From: Acholoe squamosa
Lineage: Eukaryota; Annelida; Polychaeta; Phyllodocida; Polynoidae
NCBI GenBank assembly: GCA_949317995.1
Contig: OX439050.1
Span: 50,965,777-51,029,776 of the forward strand
Direction: 5' to 3'
Length of the DNA stretch: 64,000 nucleotides
The notes beneath the pieces were generated by a model, which worked only from the letters and a program-made list of their open reading frames with translations, was not told the origin of the DNA and did no database searches. The translations under genes and the position numbers were made by a program. Below, piece after piece: positions 20,985-32,084 of this stretch (positions are counted from its first letter, which is position 1; the number at the start of each line of letters is the position of its first letter).

Positions 20985-23900
20985 TTCCATGTGTGTCGGC
21001 CATCTTGGTTTTCGGAAACACAGGGATCCAGGCCATATATGGTCAATTTTGATCTTAAAAAGTTATCAGATGGATGTTAGTGACCATTGGGACACCTCAA
21101 CTACCCAATTTTATTGTTTGCCATGTGTGTCAGCCATCTTGGTTTTAGGAAACACAGGGATCCAGGTCATTTGTGGTCAATTTTGATCTTCAAAAGTTAT
21201 GAGATGGATGTTAGTGACCATTGAAAGACCTCAACTACCTAATTCTTTTTTTTTTTCAATATGTGTCGGCCATCTTGGTTTCAGGAATCACAGGGATCCA
21301 GCTCATATATGGTCAATTTTGATCTTCAAATGTTATCAGATGAATATTAGTGACCATTGAAAGACCTCAACTACCTAATTCTATTGTTTTTCATATGTGT
21401 CGGCCATCTTTGTTTTAGGATACACAGGGATCCAGGCCATACATGGTCAATTTTGATCTTCAAAAATTATCAGATGGGTGTTAGTGACTATTGGGAGACC
21501 TCAACTAGCGTATTTTATTGTTTTCCATGTGTGTCGGCCATCTTTGTTTTAGGAAACACAGGGATCCAGGCCATATATGGTCAATTTCGATCTTCAAAAG
21601 TTATCAGATGGATGTTAGTGACCATTGGGGGACCTCAACTACCCAATTTTGTTGTTTTCCATGTGTGTCAGCCATCTTGGTTTCAGGAATCACAGGGATC
21701 CAGGTCATATATGGTCAATTTTGATCTTCAAAAGTTATGAGATGGGTGTTAGTGACCATTGAAAGACCTCAACTACCTAATTCTTTTTTTTTTTCAATAT
21801 GTGTCGGCCATCTTGGTTTCAGGAATCACAGGGATCCAGCTCATATATGGTCAATTTTGATCTTCAAAAGTTATGAGATGGATGTTAGTGACCATTGAAA
21901 GACCTCAACTACCTAATTCTATTTTTTTCAATATGTGTCGGCCATCTTTGTTTTAGAAAACACAGGGATCCAGGCCATATATGGTCAACTTTGATTTTCA
22001 AAAATTATCAGATGGATGTTAGTGACCATTGGGAGACCTCAACTAGCCTATTTTATTGTTTTCTTTGTGTGTCGGCCATCTTTGTTTTAGGAAACACAGG
22101 GATCCAGCTCATATATTGTCAATTTTAATCTTCAAAAGTTATCAGATGGATGTTAGTGACCATTGGGACACCTCAACTAGCTAATTTTATTGTTCTCCAT
22201 ATATGTCGGCCATCTTTGTTTTAGGAAACACAGGGATCCAGGCCATATATGGTCAACTTCGATCTTCAAAAGTTATCAGATGGATGTTAGTGACCATTGG
22301 GACACCTCAAGTACCTAATTTTATTGTTTTCCATGTGTGTCGGCCATCTTGGTTTTTGGAAACACAGGGATCCAGGTCATATGTGGTCAATTTTGATCTT
22401 CAAAAGTTATGAGATGGATGTTAGTGACCATTGAAAGACCTGAACTACCTAATTCTATTTTTTTCAATATGTGTCGGCCATCTTTGTTTTAGAAAACACA
22501 GGGATCCAGGCCATATATGGTCAACTTTGATCTTCAAAAATTATCAGATGGATGTTAGTGACCATTGGGAGACCTAAACTAGCCTATTTTATTGTTTTCC
22601 ATGTGTGTTGGCCATCTTTGTTTTAGGAAACACAGGGATCCAGCTCATATATTGTCAATTTTAATCTTCAAAAGTTATCAGATGGATGTTAGTGACCATT
22701 GGGACACCTCAACTAGCTAATTTTATTGTTCTCCATATATGTCGGCCATCTTTGTTTTAGGAAACACAGGGATCCAGGCCATATATGGTCAACTTCGATC
22801 TTCAAAAGTTATCAGATGGATGTTAGTGACCATTGAAAGACCTCAACTACCTAATTCTTTTATTTTTTTCAATATGTGTCGGCCATCTTGGTTTCAGGAA
22901 TCACAGGGATCCAGGTCATATTTCGTCAATTTTGATCTTCAAAAGTTATGAGATGGATGTTAGTGACCATTGAAAGACCTCAACTACCTAATTTTTTTTT
23001 TTTTCAATATGTGTCGGCCATCTGTGTTTTAGAAAACACAGGGATCCAGGCCATATATGGTCAACTTTGATCTTCAAAAATTATCAGATGGATGTTAGTG
23101 ACCATTGGGAGACCTCAACTAGCCTTTTTTATTGTTTTCCATGTGTGTCGGCCATCTTTGTTTTAGGAAACACAGGGATCCAGCTCATATATTGTCAATT
23201 TTAATCTTCAAAAGTTATGAGATGGATGTTAGTGACTATTGGGACACCTCAACTAGCTAATTTTATTGTTCTCCATATATGTCGGCCATTTTTGTTTTAG
23301 GAAACACAGGGATCCAGGCCATATATGGTCAACTTCAATCTTCAAAAGTTATCAGATGGATGTTAGTGACCATTGGGACACCTCAAGTACCTAATTTTAT
23401 TGTTTTCCATGTGTGTCGGCCATCTTGGTTTTCGGAAACACAGGGATCCAGCTCATATATGGTCAATTTTGATCTTCAAAAGTTATGAGATGGATATTAG
23501 TGACCATTGAAAGACCTCAACTACCTAATTCTATTGTTTTCCATATGTGTCGGCCATCTTTGTTTTAGAAAACACAGGGATCCAGGCCATATATGGTCAA
23601 CTTTGATCTTCAAAAATTATCAGATTGATGTTAGTGACCATTGGGAGACCTAAACTAGCCTATTTTATTGTTTTCCATGTGTGTCGGCCATCTTTGTTTT
23701 AGGAAACACAGGGATCCAGCTCATATATTGTCAATTTTAATCTTCAAAAGTTATCAGATGGATGTTATTGACCATTAGGACACCTCAACTAGCTAATTTT
23801 ATTGTTCTCCATATATGTCGGCCATCTTTGTTTTAGGAAACACAGGGATCCAGGCCATATAGCTCACATAGCCATTATCAGCTGGGGGCCGCCATTAGAC

Positions 23901-24585
23901 CCCGACGGCACTATGACTAACACCTGCAGCCCCCGACTCCGCAGTATATGCCAGGGATGCCTCCCATTGGTCAATGATACAATAGCCATGTGCCGTATAT
24001 GGTCAACTTCAATCTTCAAAAGTTATCAGATGGATGTTAGTGACCATTGGGGGACCTCAACTACCCAATTTTGTTGTTTTCCATGTGTGTCGGCCATCTT
24101 TGTTTTAGGAAACACAGGGATCCAGGTCATATATGGTCAATTTTGATCTTCAAAAGTTATGGTTAGTGACCATTTGGACACCTCAACTACCCAATTTTAT
24201 TGTTTTCCATGTGTGTCGGCCATCTTGGTTTTAGGAAACACAGGGATCCAGGTCATATGTGGTCAATTTTGATCTTCAAAAGTTATCAGATAGATGTTAG
24301 TGACCATTGGGACACCTCAACTACCTAATTCTTTTGTTTTCCTTGTGTGTCGGCCATCTTGGTTTCAGGAATCACAGGGATCCAGGCCATATATGGTCAA
24401 TTTTGATCTTCAAAAGTTATCAGATGGATGTTAGTGACCATTGGGACACCTCCACTACCTAATTCTTTTGTTTTCCTTGTGTGTCGGCCATCTTGGTTTA
24501 AGGAATCACAGGGATCCAGGCCATATGGTAAATTTTGATCTTCAAAAGTTATCAGATGGATGTTAGTGACCATTGTGACACCACC
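20985..24585. repeat. 135-bp satellite array, about 27 units
   Basis: Units begin TGTGTCGGCCATCTTGGTTT and contain AACACAGGGATCCAGGCCAT, ATGGTCAATTTTGATCTTCA and TCAGATGGATGTTAGTGACC. The spacing between GTGTCGG starts is 134-136 bp. Several unit types (AGGAATCACAGGG, AGGAAACACAGGG, AGAAAACACAGGG; TAGCTAATT or TACCTAATT) recur in blocks of three to four, giving a higher-order pattern. Because 135 is divisible by three, some frames stay open across two units; these are not genes. Confidence 0.95.
23861..23998. mobile_element. 138-bp insertion inside one satellite unit
   Basis: A single unit is split after CAGGCCATAT by GC-richer unrelated DNA and resumes at ATGGTCAAC. The insert has diverged inverted ends (CACATAGCCATTATCA and the inverse of TGATACAATAGCCATGTG). 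A short ATAT or TAT may be its target duplication. It is a MITE-like single copy in this window. Confidence 0.6.
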
Positions 24586-24804
24586 ACCACCAATACCACC
24601 ACCACACTACTCCCAACCCTCACACACATTCCTTATTTGCATATTTTAATCCAGGCATAGGTTTACTCCATACTATAGCAATGGGGCAGGATTTTACATG
24701 GAGAGCGAGGAAGCACCACAATCAGAGCATATATTTAAGTATAGGTCCATTCCAAAGGCCATAGAGTTCATATATAATGATCTTTTTTCCTTGGATCATC
24801 ATAG

Positions 24805-25050
24805 GAATATGCACGGCATTACAGCATTGCTGTGTTTACTTTCCTGAAAGTATGTTATAGATTAATAAATTACAAAACACACAACATATGAAGGGCTTTT
24901 AGATTCCGTATTAAAATAATATTTGTTCTGAAAATTTTGATCTACTATCATATTAAAAATGTTGTAAATCAATTCTATACTTCTTAGAACATGATATGAA
25001 TATGCACGGCATTACAGCTTTGCTGTGTTTACTTTGCCGAAAATATGGGA
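24805..25050. repeat. Duplicated arm terminus (two direct copies)
   Basis: GAATATGCACGGCATTACAG followed by (C/T)(A/T)TTGCTGTGTTTACTTT occurs at 24805 and again at about 24998, 193 bp apart. Each copy contains an ACAGC...GCTGT hairpin. The first is part of the right arm of the foldback element. The second suggests a tandemly repeated or nested end. Confidence 0.7.
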
Positions 25051-25059
25051 TAAATTTCT

Positions 25060-26140
25060 AATCCGGGAAACGCACTGCAATTTAACTGCTTTTAGAATTG
25101 ATATTAAACTCAGAATTGATCGTCAAATTTAAATATGAAACCCTAATATCTTGATCATAGATGACAGATCCTAAATTGAATCCTCTCAATTGCATCCTTA
25201 ACACGGGCCTCTTGATCATAGATCTTAGATTCTAAATTTTCAATTGAATCCTTAACATAATCTCCTAACCATGGACCCCTTGTATGTTTACCAAATCAGC
25301 TGAACCTATCTATGCAGTAAAACATGTGTACACTTTTACAGTATTAGCAACTTTCACTGTTTATACTATACTGTTGCAGCAGTAGCTAGCCAGGTACTTT
25401 TACTTTTACCATGGCTAGTGGTTGTGGCTTGTACAATGAGTCATAGTTGCTTATTTGTACAGTATAGGTAATAGCTTCACTTGAAGCTCTCATGACACTA
25501 GACAAACAGACTGTTGTTTGTGTGCTACAAAAGGTCTATATACTATACCATACTGGTATTTAGTATTAGTGATTATGTTGTACATCATGTAAAGACTGTA
25601 AGTTGTTTTACTTTCACTATGAATGTAGAAACCACTCTCTACATAGTAAATGTGGTCGCTGTTTTCCTGCACCAGCTGAAGCTCACATTATATATGTAGA
25701 TGGTTTATATACATTACAAGTGTGCTAAGTTGTACAACATATGGATTAATATACTTGTCCAGCAGTCATAGCTGCTTATGTTGTACAACATGTGTAGGTA
25801 CGATATTTTGCACCTATATGTATGTACCAGCTGCTTATGATATACAACATACTTTTATGGTGAGCTGTTTAAATCTACATTATAAATGTAGAGACCCTTT
25901 TCTACATTGTGAATGTGGGTGTTATCAGATTAAGCTGTTTAAATGGTACAACAAGTTGTACATACCATTTTCATTTAAGCAGTATCTGCTTACGCAAGAA
26001 TGATATGTATCATACCATAACTGACCAAGCAAGCCTTAGCTGCTTTTATTACACGACCTCTGTGATTTTGGGTGCTTTTTCTGGATATCCCCATACTGAT
26101 ACCTGTCGATATTGCACACCATGATTCATGCATCATGACT
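25060..26140. other. AT-rich non-coding DNA with GTTGTACAACAT repeats
   Basis: The palindromic string TTGTACAA recurs (25731, 25780 and elsewhere to 27280; also near 20256), often next to AGCTGCTTA or CAGCTG. I see no gene. Frames of 60-93 codons here are translations of this low-complexity DNA. Confidence 0.45.
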
Positions 26141-26142
26141 TT

Positions 26143-26216
26143 TGTAAGGTGTGCCTGATATCCATGGATAACAGGCACTAGTGCCTGTTATCCATGGATA
26201 TCAGGCACACCTTACA
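26143..26216. repeat. Perfect 74-bp palindrome
   Basis: Two 37-bp arms are exact reverse complements with no spacer. The centre is CACT/AGTG at 26179/26180. The arms contain GTGTGCCTGATATCCATGGA. Such sequences can extrude cruciforms and are unstable in cloning. The absence of any mismatch implies recent origin or gene conversion. Confidence 0.95.
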
Positions 26217-26254
26217 TGTCATATGTCACATGTTAAAACCCACGAAATAGTCCA

Positions 26255-26328
26255 GGCCAGGGTAGGGATCGAACCTGCAGTCTCACATCCCAAATCCAAC
26301 TCCCTATGCATTGCACCACAGGGACTGA
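26255..26328 (-). mobile_element. tRNA-derived SINE head, minus strand
   Basis: Read on the minus strand it has TGGTGCAATGCATAGGGAG as an A-box-like segment and GGTTCGATCCCTACC as a good B box, about 45 bp apart. The distance and the B box match Pol III promoters of tRNA-derived SINEs. A functional tRNA fold is not apparent. Confidence 0.5.
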
Positions 26329-26454
26329 CGAGAAATGCTTGGTTCGAACCACGTCTGGATATGATATTGGAAGGAGTCGACTGCGGGCTGACCTCTACCA
26401 TAACCGTGGGACGCATTCAAATACATCCAAGCCGACACGGCCGCTGGAGGAGGA

Positions 26455-26935
26455 GACGCGGTGGTCTAGCGGTTAGCGCTTTGCGCTCAGCCGTCAGAGG
26501 TACATGGATCGAGCCCCGGTCCGGGCGCATCTTTTTTCGCCGTGTGCACTGTCGCTGTCCTCTGCCGATATCTAGTCTAACAGTTAGTAACACGGTCCGG
26601 ACGCATCTCTTTTTTGCCGTGTGCGCTGTCGCTGTCCGCTGCTGGGCGACGAGGTGTATCACTGTATGTACCGATCGTGTACAAACACTATTTTTCGCCG
26701 TGTGCGCTGTCGCTGTCGGCTGCCGGGCGAGGAGGTGTATGTACACTATTTTTCGCTGTGTGCCGCTGCCAAGCCTAGCCGAGACGGGCGCTGTCGCTGT
26801 CCGCTGCCGCGCGAGGAGGTGTATGTACCTGTGTACACACACTATGGCTGGCTTCGAGTCCCGGGGAAGGATTTTTGTTTTCAACTTGTTTTTATTGATA
26901 TTCTATTGATTATTTATTGATTAATCGTGTAATAA
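26455..26935 (+). mobile_element. CpG-rich tRNA-derived SINE with internal repeats
   Basis: The head GTGGTCTAGCGGTTAGCGCT has an A box, and GGATCGAGCCC has a B box. The body repeats CGCCGTGTGCGCTGTCGCTG plus GGCGAGGAGGTGTATGTAC about four times (near 26536, 26613, 26696 and 26755). The 3' end is an ATTGATTATTTATTGATTA tract. The 242-codon frame at 26181-26909 spans this element and the palindrome, so it is not a gene. Its high CpG content contrasts sharply with the surroundings. Confidence 0.6.
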
Positions 26936-26945
26936 AGACAGTAAG

Positions 26946-27008
26946 GAATGGGCTATCGGGCACCGATTTCAGTACGATACACTGAACGAGGTGCCCGATA
27001 GCCCATTC
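26946..27008. repeat. Hairpin with 19-bp perfect arms
   Basis: GAATGGGCTATCGGGCACC pairs exactly with the inverse at 26990-27008. The 25-base spacer contains a smaller TTCAGT...ACTGAA stem. It directly follows the CpG-rich SINE end. Confidence 0.9.
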
Positions 27009-27519
27009 ATTACTCTCTTAATATTGTATAACATATATACATACATCTATGTTGCATATCTCATATGCATGCCACTGGGGTGTACAACTGATAGCTGTTT
27101 GTGTGCCTACTATTTTTAGTAAAAACAGTCACAACTACTTGTCTGTACTAAAATTTTGCACAAAATATGACTGTTAAATACATACCAGCAAGATTGTACG
27201 CTTTCTGCATGTTATGTCTGCTAAAGAATTTAAACATGCTTATATATCTCAAATTATGTAGTATTAAGAACTACATAGATTGTACAACATCAGGAGGTAC
27301 TAAACTGTTAAGCAGCTGTTAACCTTTGAGAAACTCAAACCTGAGGTAATTTAATTAATGAATTTCCCAAATGGAAAATTCCTGCTTCTAGCACATGACT
27401 AATGTGCTATTTACAACTAAAATCGATTGGGATTTATTGTTTGGCTTCTTTGAATCTAAAAGAAGGGTGTTGTTTGCCTTCTTTGAATCTGAAAGAAGGG
27501 TAAATGAAAGTAAGCTTTC
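27009..27519. other. AT-rich non-coding DNA
   Basis: There is no supported gene. A short tandem duplication near 27430-27500 repeats TTTGAATCTRAAAGAAGGGT about twice. Confidence 0.45.
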
Positions 27520-27533
27520 TCTTGGTTTAACCA

Positions 27534-27710
27534 CGGGCTTCCCTAGCCCACTTAAAAGGGTCTATATCTCCTCTTTCCTATCCCCTCAGGATGTGTGTGG
27601 TGCACATATGCGTGGGCACTGACATATTCCTTTTAAATTATCAACCTGTGAAGCACGGGATAGCCACTTAGTGCCGCTAAAGTGCTGTAAAACACAAATC
27701 AATCAATCAA
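27534..27710 (+). mobile_element. SINE, shared head with AATC-type tail
   Basis: It begins CGGGCTTCCCTAGCCCACTT, contains GTGTGTGGTGCACATATGCG, then switches to CAACCTGTGAAGCACGGGAT. It ends GTGCTGTAAAACACAAATC with AATC repeats. A perfect 14-bp duplication TCTTGGTTTAACCA flanks it (27520-27533 and 27711-27724). It matches the minus-strand copy at 2790. Confidence 0.92.
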
Positions 27711-27873
27711 TCTTGGTTTAACCAAACAGCCTTTTCTTGAAACCTGACTGCTTCTTTAGTCAGGATGAATAAAGTTATTCCTGTGTTACAGTTCCTACCA
27801 GTTTGTGAGAACTAGTAACATTAGATAAGATAAGACTATGGAAATGGGCAGTGAATCAGCTGAACTTTAAAGT

Positions 27874-28325
27874 CTCCTATGAGACCGCAACAACATCTAT
27901 CGTTGCGATCTGGAATATAAAATTAATCGATACTTAGATGTAAGTTGATGATTAATTGTTGTTCCAGGAGCAAAGATAGATCATTACGGGGTACATAGGC
28001 CCACCCATCCTCCCTAGGATGAATAGATTAGTGACAGTCAAGCATAATCATTGATCTACAATATTCAAGCTTTCTGTAATATAATATCTATATATAGATT
28101 TTATTCAAAGATACAAATTCATCTATATACATATGACTATTGAAGAAAATAGATATTTAAATTAATTTCTTATGTACCTAAAATGAAATTTCTTTCAGCG
28201 ATTGATTCACTGCCAGCCGACGTCTGACATCTATGGATCTGCGCATGTGCATCTCCTATGTACCCCGCAACGATCTAGCGTTGCTCCTGGGACAACAATT
28301 AATCCTCAACTTACATGTAAGTATC
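27874..28325. mobile_element. Inverted-repeat element with hairpin modules
   Basis: ATATAAAATTAATCGATACT, a TGTAAGTTGATGATTAATTG segment and CAGGAGCAAAGATAGATC occur at about 27915-27990. They are found inverted at about 28245-28325. The outer CCTATG...CCGCAAC...GTTGC modules are present at 27874, 27954 (inverted) and 28253. The AT-rich core has no frame. It shares ends with the module at 16775. Confidence 0.6.
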
Positions 28326-28329
28326 GATT

Positions 28330-31300
28330 AATTTTATATTAAACTTAAACTACTCAAACAGGCCCTCTTTGGTATAAACACAAGAACCTTTACCATAAAG
28401 ACATGGATACAGGGATTTACTACTAAGATGGACGCTGCATATATATGCAATTCTATGTAACACTTTTGGTAGCCAAATAATTTTAATGAGTATGACTTAA
28501 GTTTAGGCCCAAAAATTGAAAACGGTATGTCAGGGTTCATGGTAGTAAATCTAGGTAAATTAGGTTACAATGCTTGCATTTTCTGTCGGTTTCGACTGGC
28601 GGCTTTCCACAGGGAACATTATTTAACCGCATGTAATGAAAAGATAATTAAGGCCATGTTTCCGAATGGGCTGAAATTGAAAAAAAAGCAAATATTTGAA
28701 AGCCCATGGATGTGATTTGCCAAAATTAATTATCATAAAAAGAATACATTTGTGAGGCCTCGTCCTGTTTTGATCATCTGCCCGTGATGACATTTCTGCA
28801 TTATCTTTGGTGGCAATGGGGCCTACCACAACAAATTAGTAACCCCAGGCCAGCTTGAGAAAATGAGCTTGGAATAGGCTGTACCATTCAAAGGAGGGGA
28901 AAATGAAAATTCAGATATGTTTATGTGACCATTTCCTAATCTGGATTATTTTCTGTTTTTATCTTTAAGGGATATGCAATATGTTATGATATACAACCGA
29001 TTCTATGGAATCCTCCATCATATAGTCATAAGATATTTTGGGAACGTGCTAGGAATGCAGTTAAATTTAATACTACTTCTAACATTTTACCTGAAACCCA
29101 TTAATTATTAAATTTATAACTGCCACACCCTTGCAATTGGTTAGCCAGAGATAATTGTATATTTCACTTAAGTTCTCAAAATTGCATCGATATAGTTGAA
29201 TTTTGTTATATACAATAATAAGCCTGATGAATATGCTACCATGTCAAATGGTACTGGAATCTTGTTATATGTAGTGATTGAGAGCTACTGAAATAAGCAT
29301 CGCCATGGAGGAGCTACTCAGAGATACTTAACAAATATGACGGGGCTATATCTCGCCCTTATCACCATCCCTTAAATAATTGCCATTAAGAAGCCATTTT
29401 TTAGCCAATTTCTTGTTGTACCAGAAAGCAAATTGGGTGCCACCTAGGGAATCCTTAACACAGAGACAATATCTCATTTTATCTTACCTGTCTAATATAG
29501 CTCCTGAAAGAGAGCATAAAAGTGTCCAGATATATATTGGTTTTACGCCTTTAATCCACTAATGCACTGCCAGTGAGTAACTCGCCATTGATGTGTCCTG
29601 CTCACCTCATCTCATCTTCAAAGCGTCAGCAAGCCACACTGATAAAACGTTCTTACTCGAGGTTGAGTCCAGACTCAGGTATATATATGTTGCCAAAATG
29701 AGTATGATTTGAAACTCAGCCTGATCCTGGGACGATAATTCGACAGATTTCCGGGTGACACTGTGGTTCTGCCAGATTATCCTCAGGATCAGGATAAGTA
29801 TCCCATCAGACACATGTTGGCAACACATGCCTGAGTATGGATACTGCCTCAAGTGAGTAAAGATTGTGTGTGTGCTTGTTTACAGCAGTGGTAGCTATCT
29901 GTCTGTGCCCAATTATTGAATAATGAAAAAGAAATGAGACCTAGTGCATATTGTACCATGCTGCCAATAAGAGTGACTGGGTTGCCATAAGCCAGCTGTT
30001 TCAACAAATCAATTTTCTCATTGTTTCTCAAAGCATTGTCTCGTCAGGAAATAATAGAATACTGGTATTTACATTACCCTATGCGTCAGAGGATTACCAT
30101 TTTCACACTGTTTTTCATGTACCATTTTTCAGCAAATCGATCCCAACTTTGGTGATGTAGTGGATTTGTTCTTTTCATTTGATACCATAAAGTTTTAATC
30201 TGGATTACACTTTTTCATGCTGCCCTTTTCAAGGTCACCGATTGGGCTACCACTTCGTGAGGTGAGATCTCTACTGTTACCATGGCTACATGATTTCGTA
30301 TTGTCTAGAGACCCAAATAGGTGTCATCATTAGATAATTTTAAATATTTTAATTCATAATTCACATTTTTTATATAATATTGGTGTTAGGTATAGTCAGG
30401 AGTGACTAGTGACTAATGACTATTATGTTGTATCCATTTTATTTACATGCTTTTAAGATGTTTATATATACAGTGTGACTAGAGCATGATACGTGTAAGA
30501 TTATTTTTATCTCCTTGACCCAAATCAAGGCCTTGTGTCTCCTATATGAGGCGTTGCCATATAAAACATAAAAAAAACTACATTGTGAGAATGGACCTGT
30601 GATAATATATCCATCAGTTCTAGAATGGCTGAAATCTACCACTGCCCAGTTAAATGAAAACATTATGTATTGACCTGAGGGAACAGGTCAAATCCTATGT
30701 GCAAAAACCATAATTAGGGTCATAAGATCAAGCCTCACCCTATAAAGGCAATTAACAGGAATATACATCATTTATATCAGGGGGTTAAGATAGAATTACC
30801 GAGAATTAGAGAATGTACAATGCCAGTCGTATCTGAAGTAAAGTAAGTCTTATAATATTAGCCATTGGGTTTAAAAGGAATATAGGAATCAACATAATAG
30901 GAGTATGGTGAGAATGACAAAACAAGGATAAGTGCAATTATGTACACAATACTATTAGGCTTTCATGGCGTACGGATTTTTTTTGGGTTTAAATTAACTT
31001 TATTGACTTATTCATATCGAACATATCACAATATTAGTACTCACAATCAAATTGTCGTATTATCGTATAGATACCGGTATAGAATAAAATATTACATGAG
31101 CTACATACAATACTAGTTTGAAGGTTCTGGGCACCTGTTAGATACAAGGTATACAATACTGGTTATACATAAATATACCACAGGTTACCTCAAAGTGATT
31201 TAATTTGAGAATGATATGAACAAATAGAACTTGTCAAACAGAAGGAAGAGGACCTCATCCCCACTAGGTTAGTGTTGGGTTGATTCTTCTGGTCCTAACT

Positions 31301-31395
31301 TCACAAGATTAAATACGAAACTGAGGCATCCCTGGCCATGCTAAAAGTCATGATGCACCAGCATGGGGCTGCTAACCAGGGGGCCCTTGGTGGTG
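28330..31395. other. AT-rich non-coding DNA, no feature seen
   Basis: About 3 kb without strong repeats, recognisable proteins or splice-bounded exons. Frames up to 88 codons have no domain features. Confidence 0.5.
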
Positions 31396-31397
31396 GG

Positions 31398-31575
31398 TCC
31401 CCATGTCCCATGTCGATTTTAATAAATTGCCATGTCCCCATGTCGATTTTAAGAAATTGCCATGTCACCATGTCGATTTTAAGAAATTGCCATGTCACTG
31501 TGTCAATTTTAAGGAAGTGGCCATGTCACATGTCACTAGGCCAAAAAATGCCCATGTCGCCATGTCGATTTTAGG
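31398..31575. repeat. CATGTCGATTTTAAGAAATTG minisatellite, locus 1
   Basis: About six units of roughly 28-30 bp share CCATGTCGATTTTAAGAAAT. Loci at 51560 and, decayed, at 44455 carry the same unit, so it is a dispersed element with internal repeats and not a purely local expansion. Confidence 0.85.
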
Positions 31576-32063
31576 GGTCTAGAGCCATAACCAGTGCTGC
31601 ATGTATTCCTCATGAAGATAATGTACATTTAAAAGCTTCATCAATAACACAATCATGCAAGGTTTAAAATACAAATGTACAAACTAATGCCTGACTCCTG
31701 CTGGAGTATTAAGAGGATAGGCTATGAAGCAAATACATGCATAAGGTAGCCTTCTGCAATGATAAGTGCAGTGCAGATCTAGACCAGGGTGCAGTTAATA
31801 CTTAAACTTTTTAGGAGAGCAACGCCATTTAAGATCCTAATTTATCTAAAGTTGCTTGATGCATGCGTGCTTGGTACCGAGGAATTTACATGATTTATTA
31901 AGGCACTATACTGCCCTTAAAGGGTTAACCATTTATCAGTGAAATTGTAATACAGGGAGTTCCCACAATATGGCACCACTAGGACCTATATATGACTATT
32001 TTGCTGCAGGAGGTGATCGGTTAGTTCGGCCTCCTGCAGTCTATACTAGTCGAGTACTCTAAG

Positions 32064-32084
32064 ATGTCCCTGGCGCTGCTCCCG
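32064..32084 (+). CDS. Candidate first coding exon with GTAAGT donor
   Basis: ATGTCCCTGGCGCTGCTCCC ends one base before a strong GTAAGT donor at 32085. It would encode MSLALLP in phase 0, like the start of a signal peptide. Upstream lie a CTATATATGA segment near 31985 and a CTGCAGGAGG...CCTCCTGCAG hairpin (32004-32038). Without the downstream exon this cannot be distinguished from chance. Confidence 0.18.

Larger units (their letters stand above)
20455..24836. mobile_element. Foldback-type element enclosing a satellite array
   Basis: Arms at about 20455-20650 and 24577-24836 are inverted matches. They share GGTGCTTCCTCGCTCTCCAT (20528-20547) with its inverse at 24699-24718, CCTGGATTAAAAT with ATTTTAATCCAGG, and a GTGGTGG tract with a CCACCAC tract. 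The space between them is almost wholly 135-bp repeats. Foldback elements such as Drosophila FB and Galileo are known to combine long inverted arms with internal tandem repeats. No transposase is present. Exact ends and TSD are unclear. Confidence 0.65.
16775..28292. mobile_element. Composite repeat region, hairpin modules at both ends
   Basis: A module at 16775-16850 (CCAGATTGCAATGATAGATA, then TCGTTGCGGTCTCATAGGAG and GCGCATGCGCAGATCCATAG) recurs inverted at 27874-27917 and 28221-28292. In each, a GCAAC...GTTGC stem is kept with variant bases. The enclosed 11 kb holds a series of stem-loop units, a foldback element with a satellite array, a palindrome, and SINEs. No transposase is visible. 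One large non-autonomous element is possible. Equally, the right-hand modules may be a separate small element of the same family, and the 16.8-kb module its solo end. Confidence 0.35.

Noticed and set aside
20920..24146. Many 68-127 codon frames of similar sequence
   Set aside because: They are translations of the 135-bp satellite, whose length is divisible by three. Stops and frame changes occur at random among units.
26455..26525. Functional tRNA gene
   Set aside because: A and B boxes are present, but the cloverleaf does not close and repeats follow directly, so it is a SINE head.
26181..26909. 242-codon open frame, longest in the window
   Set aside because: It spans half of a palindrome, a tRNA-like SINE head and a CpG-rich SINE with internal repeats. 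The peptide is Arg/Cys-rich and repetitive, with no recognisable domain.
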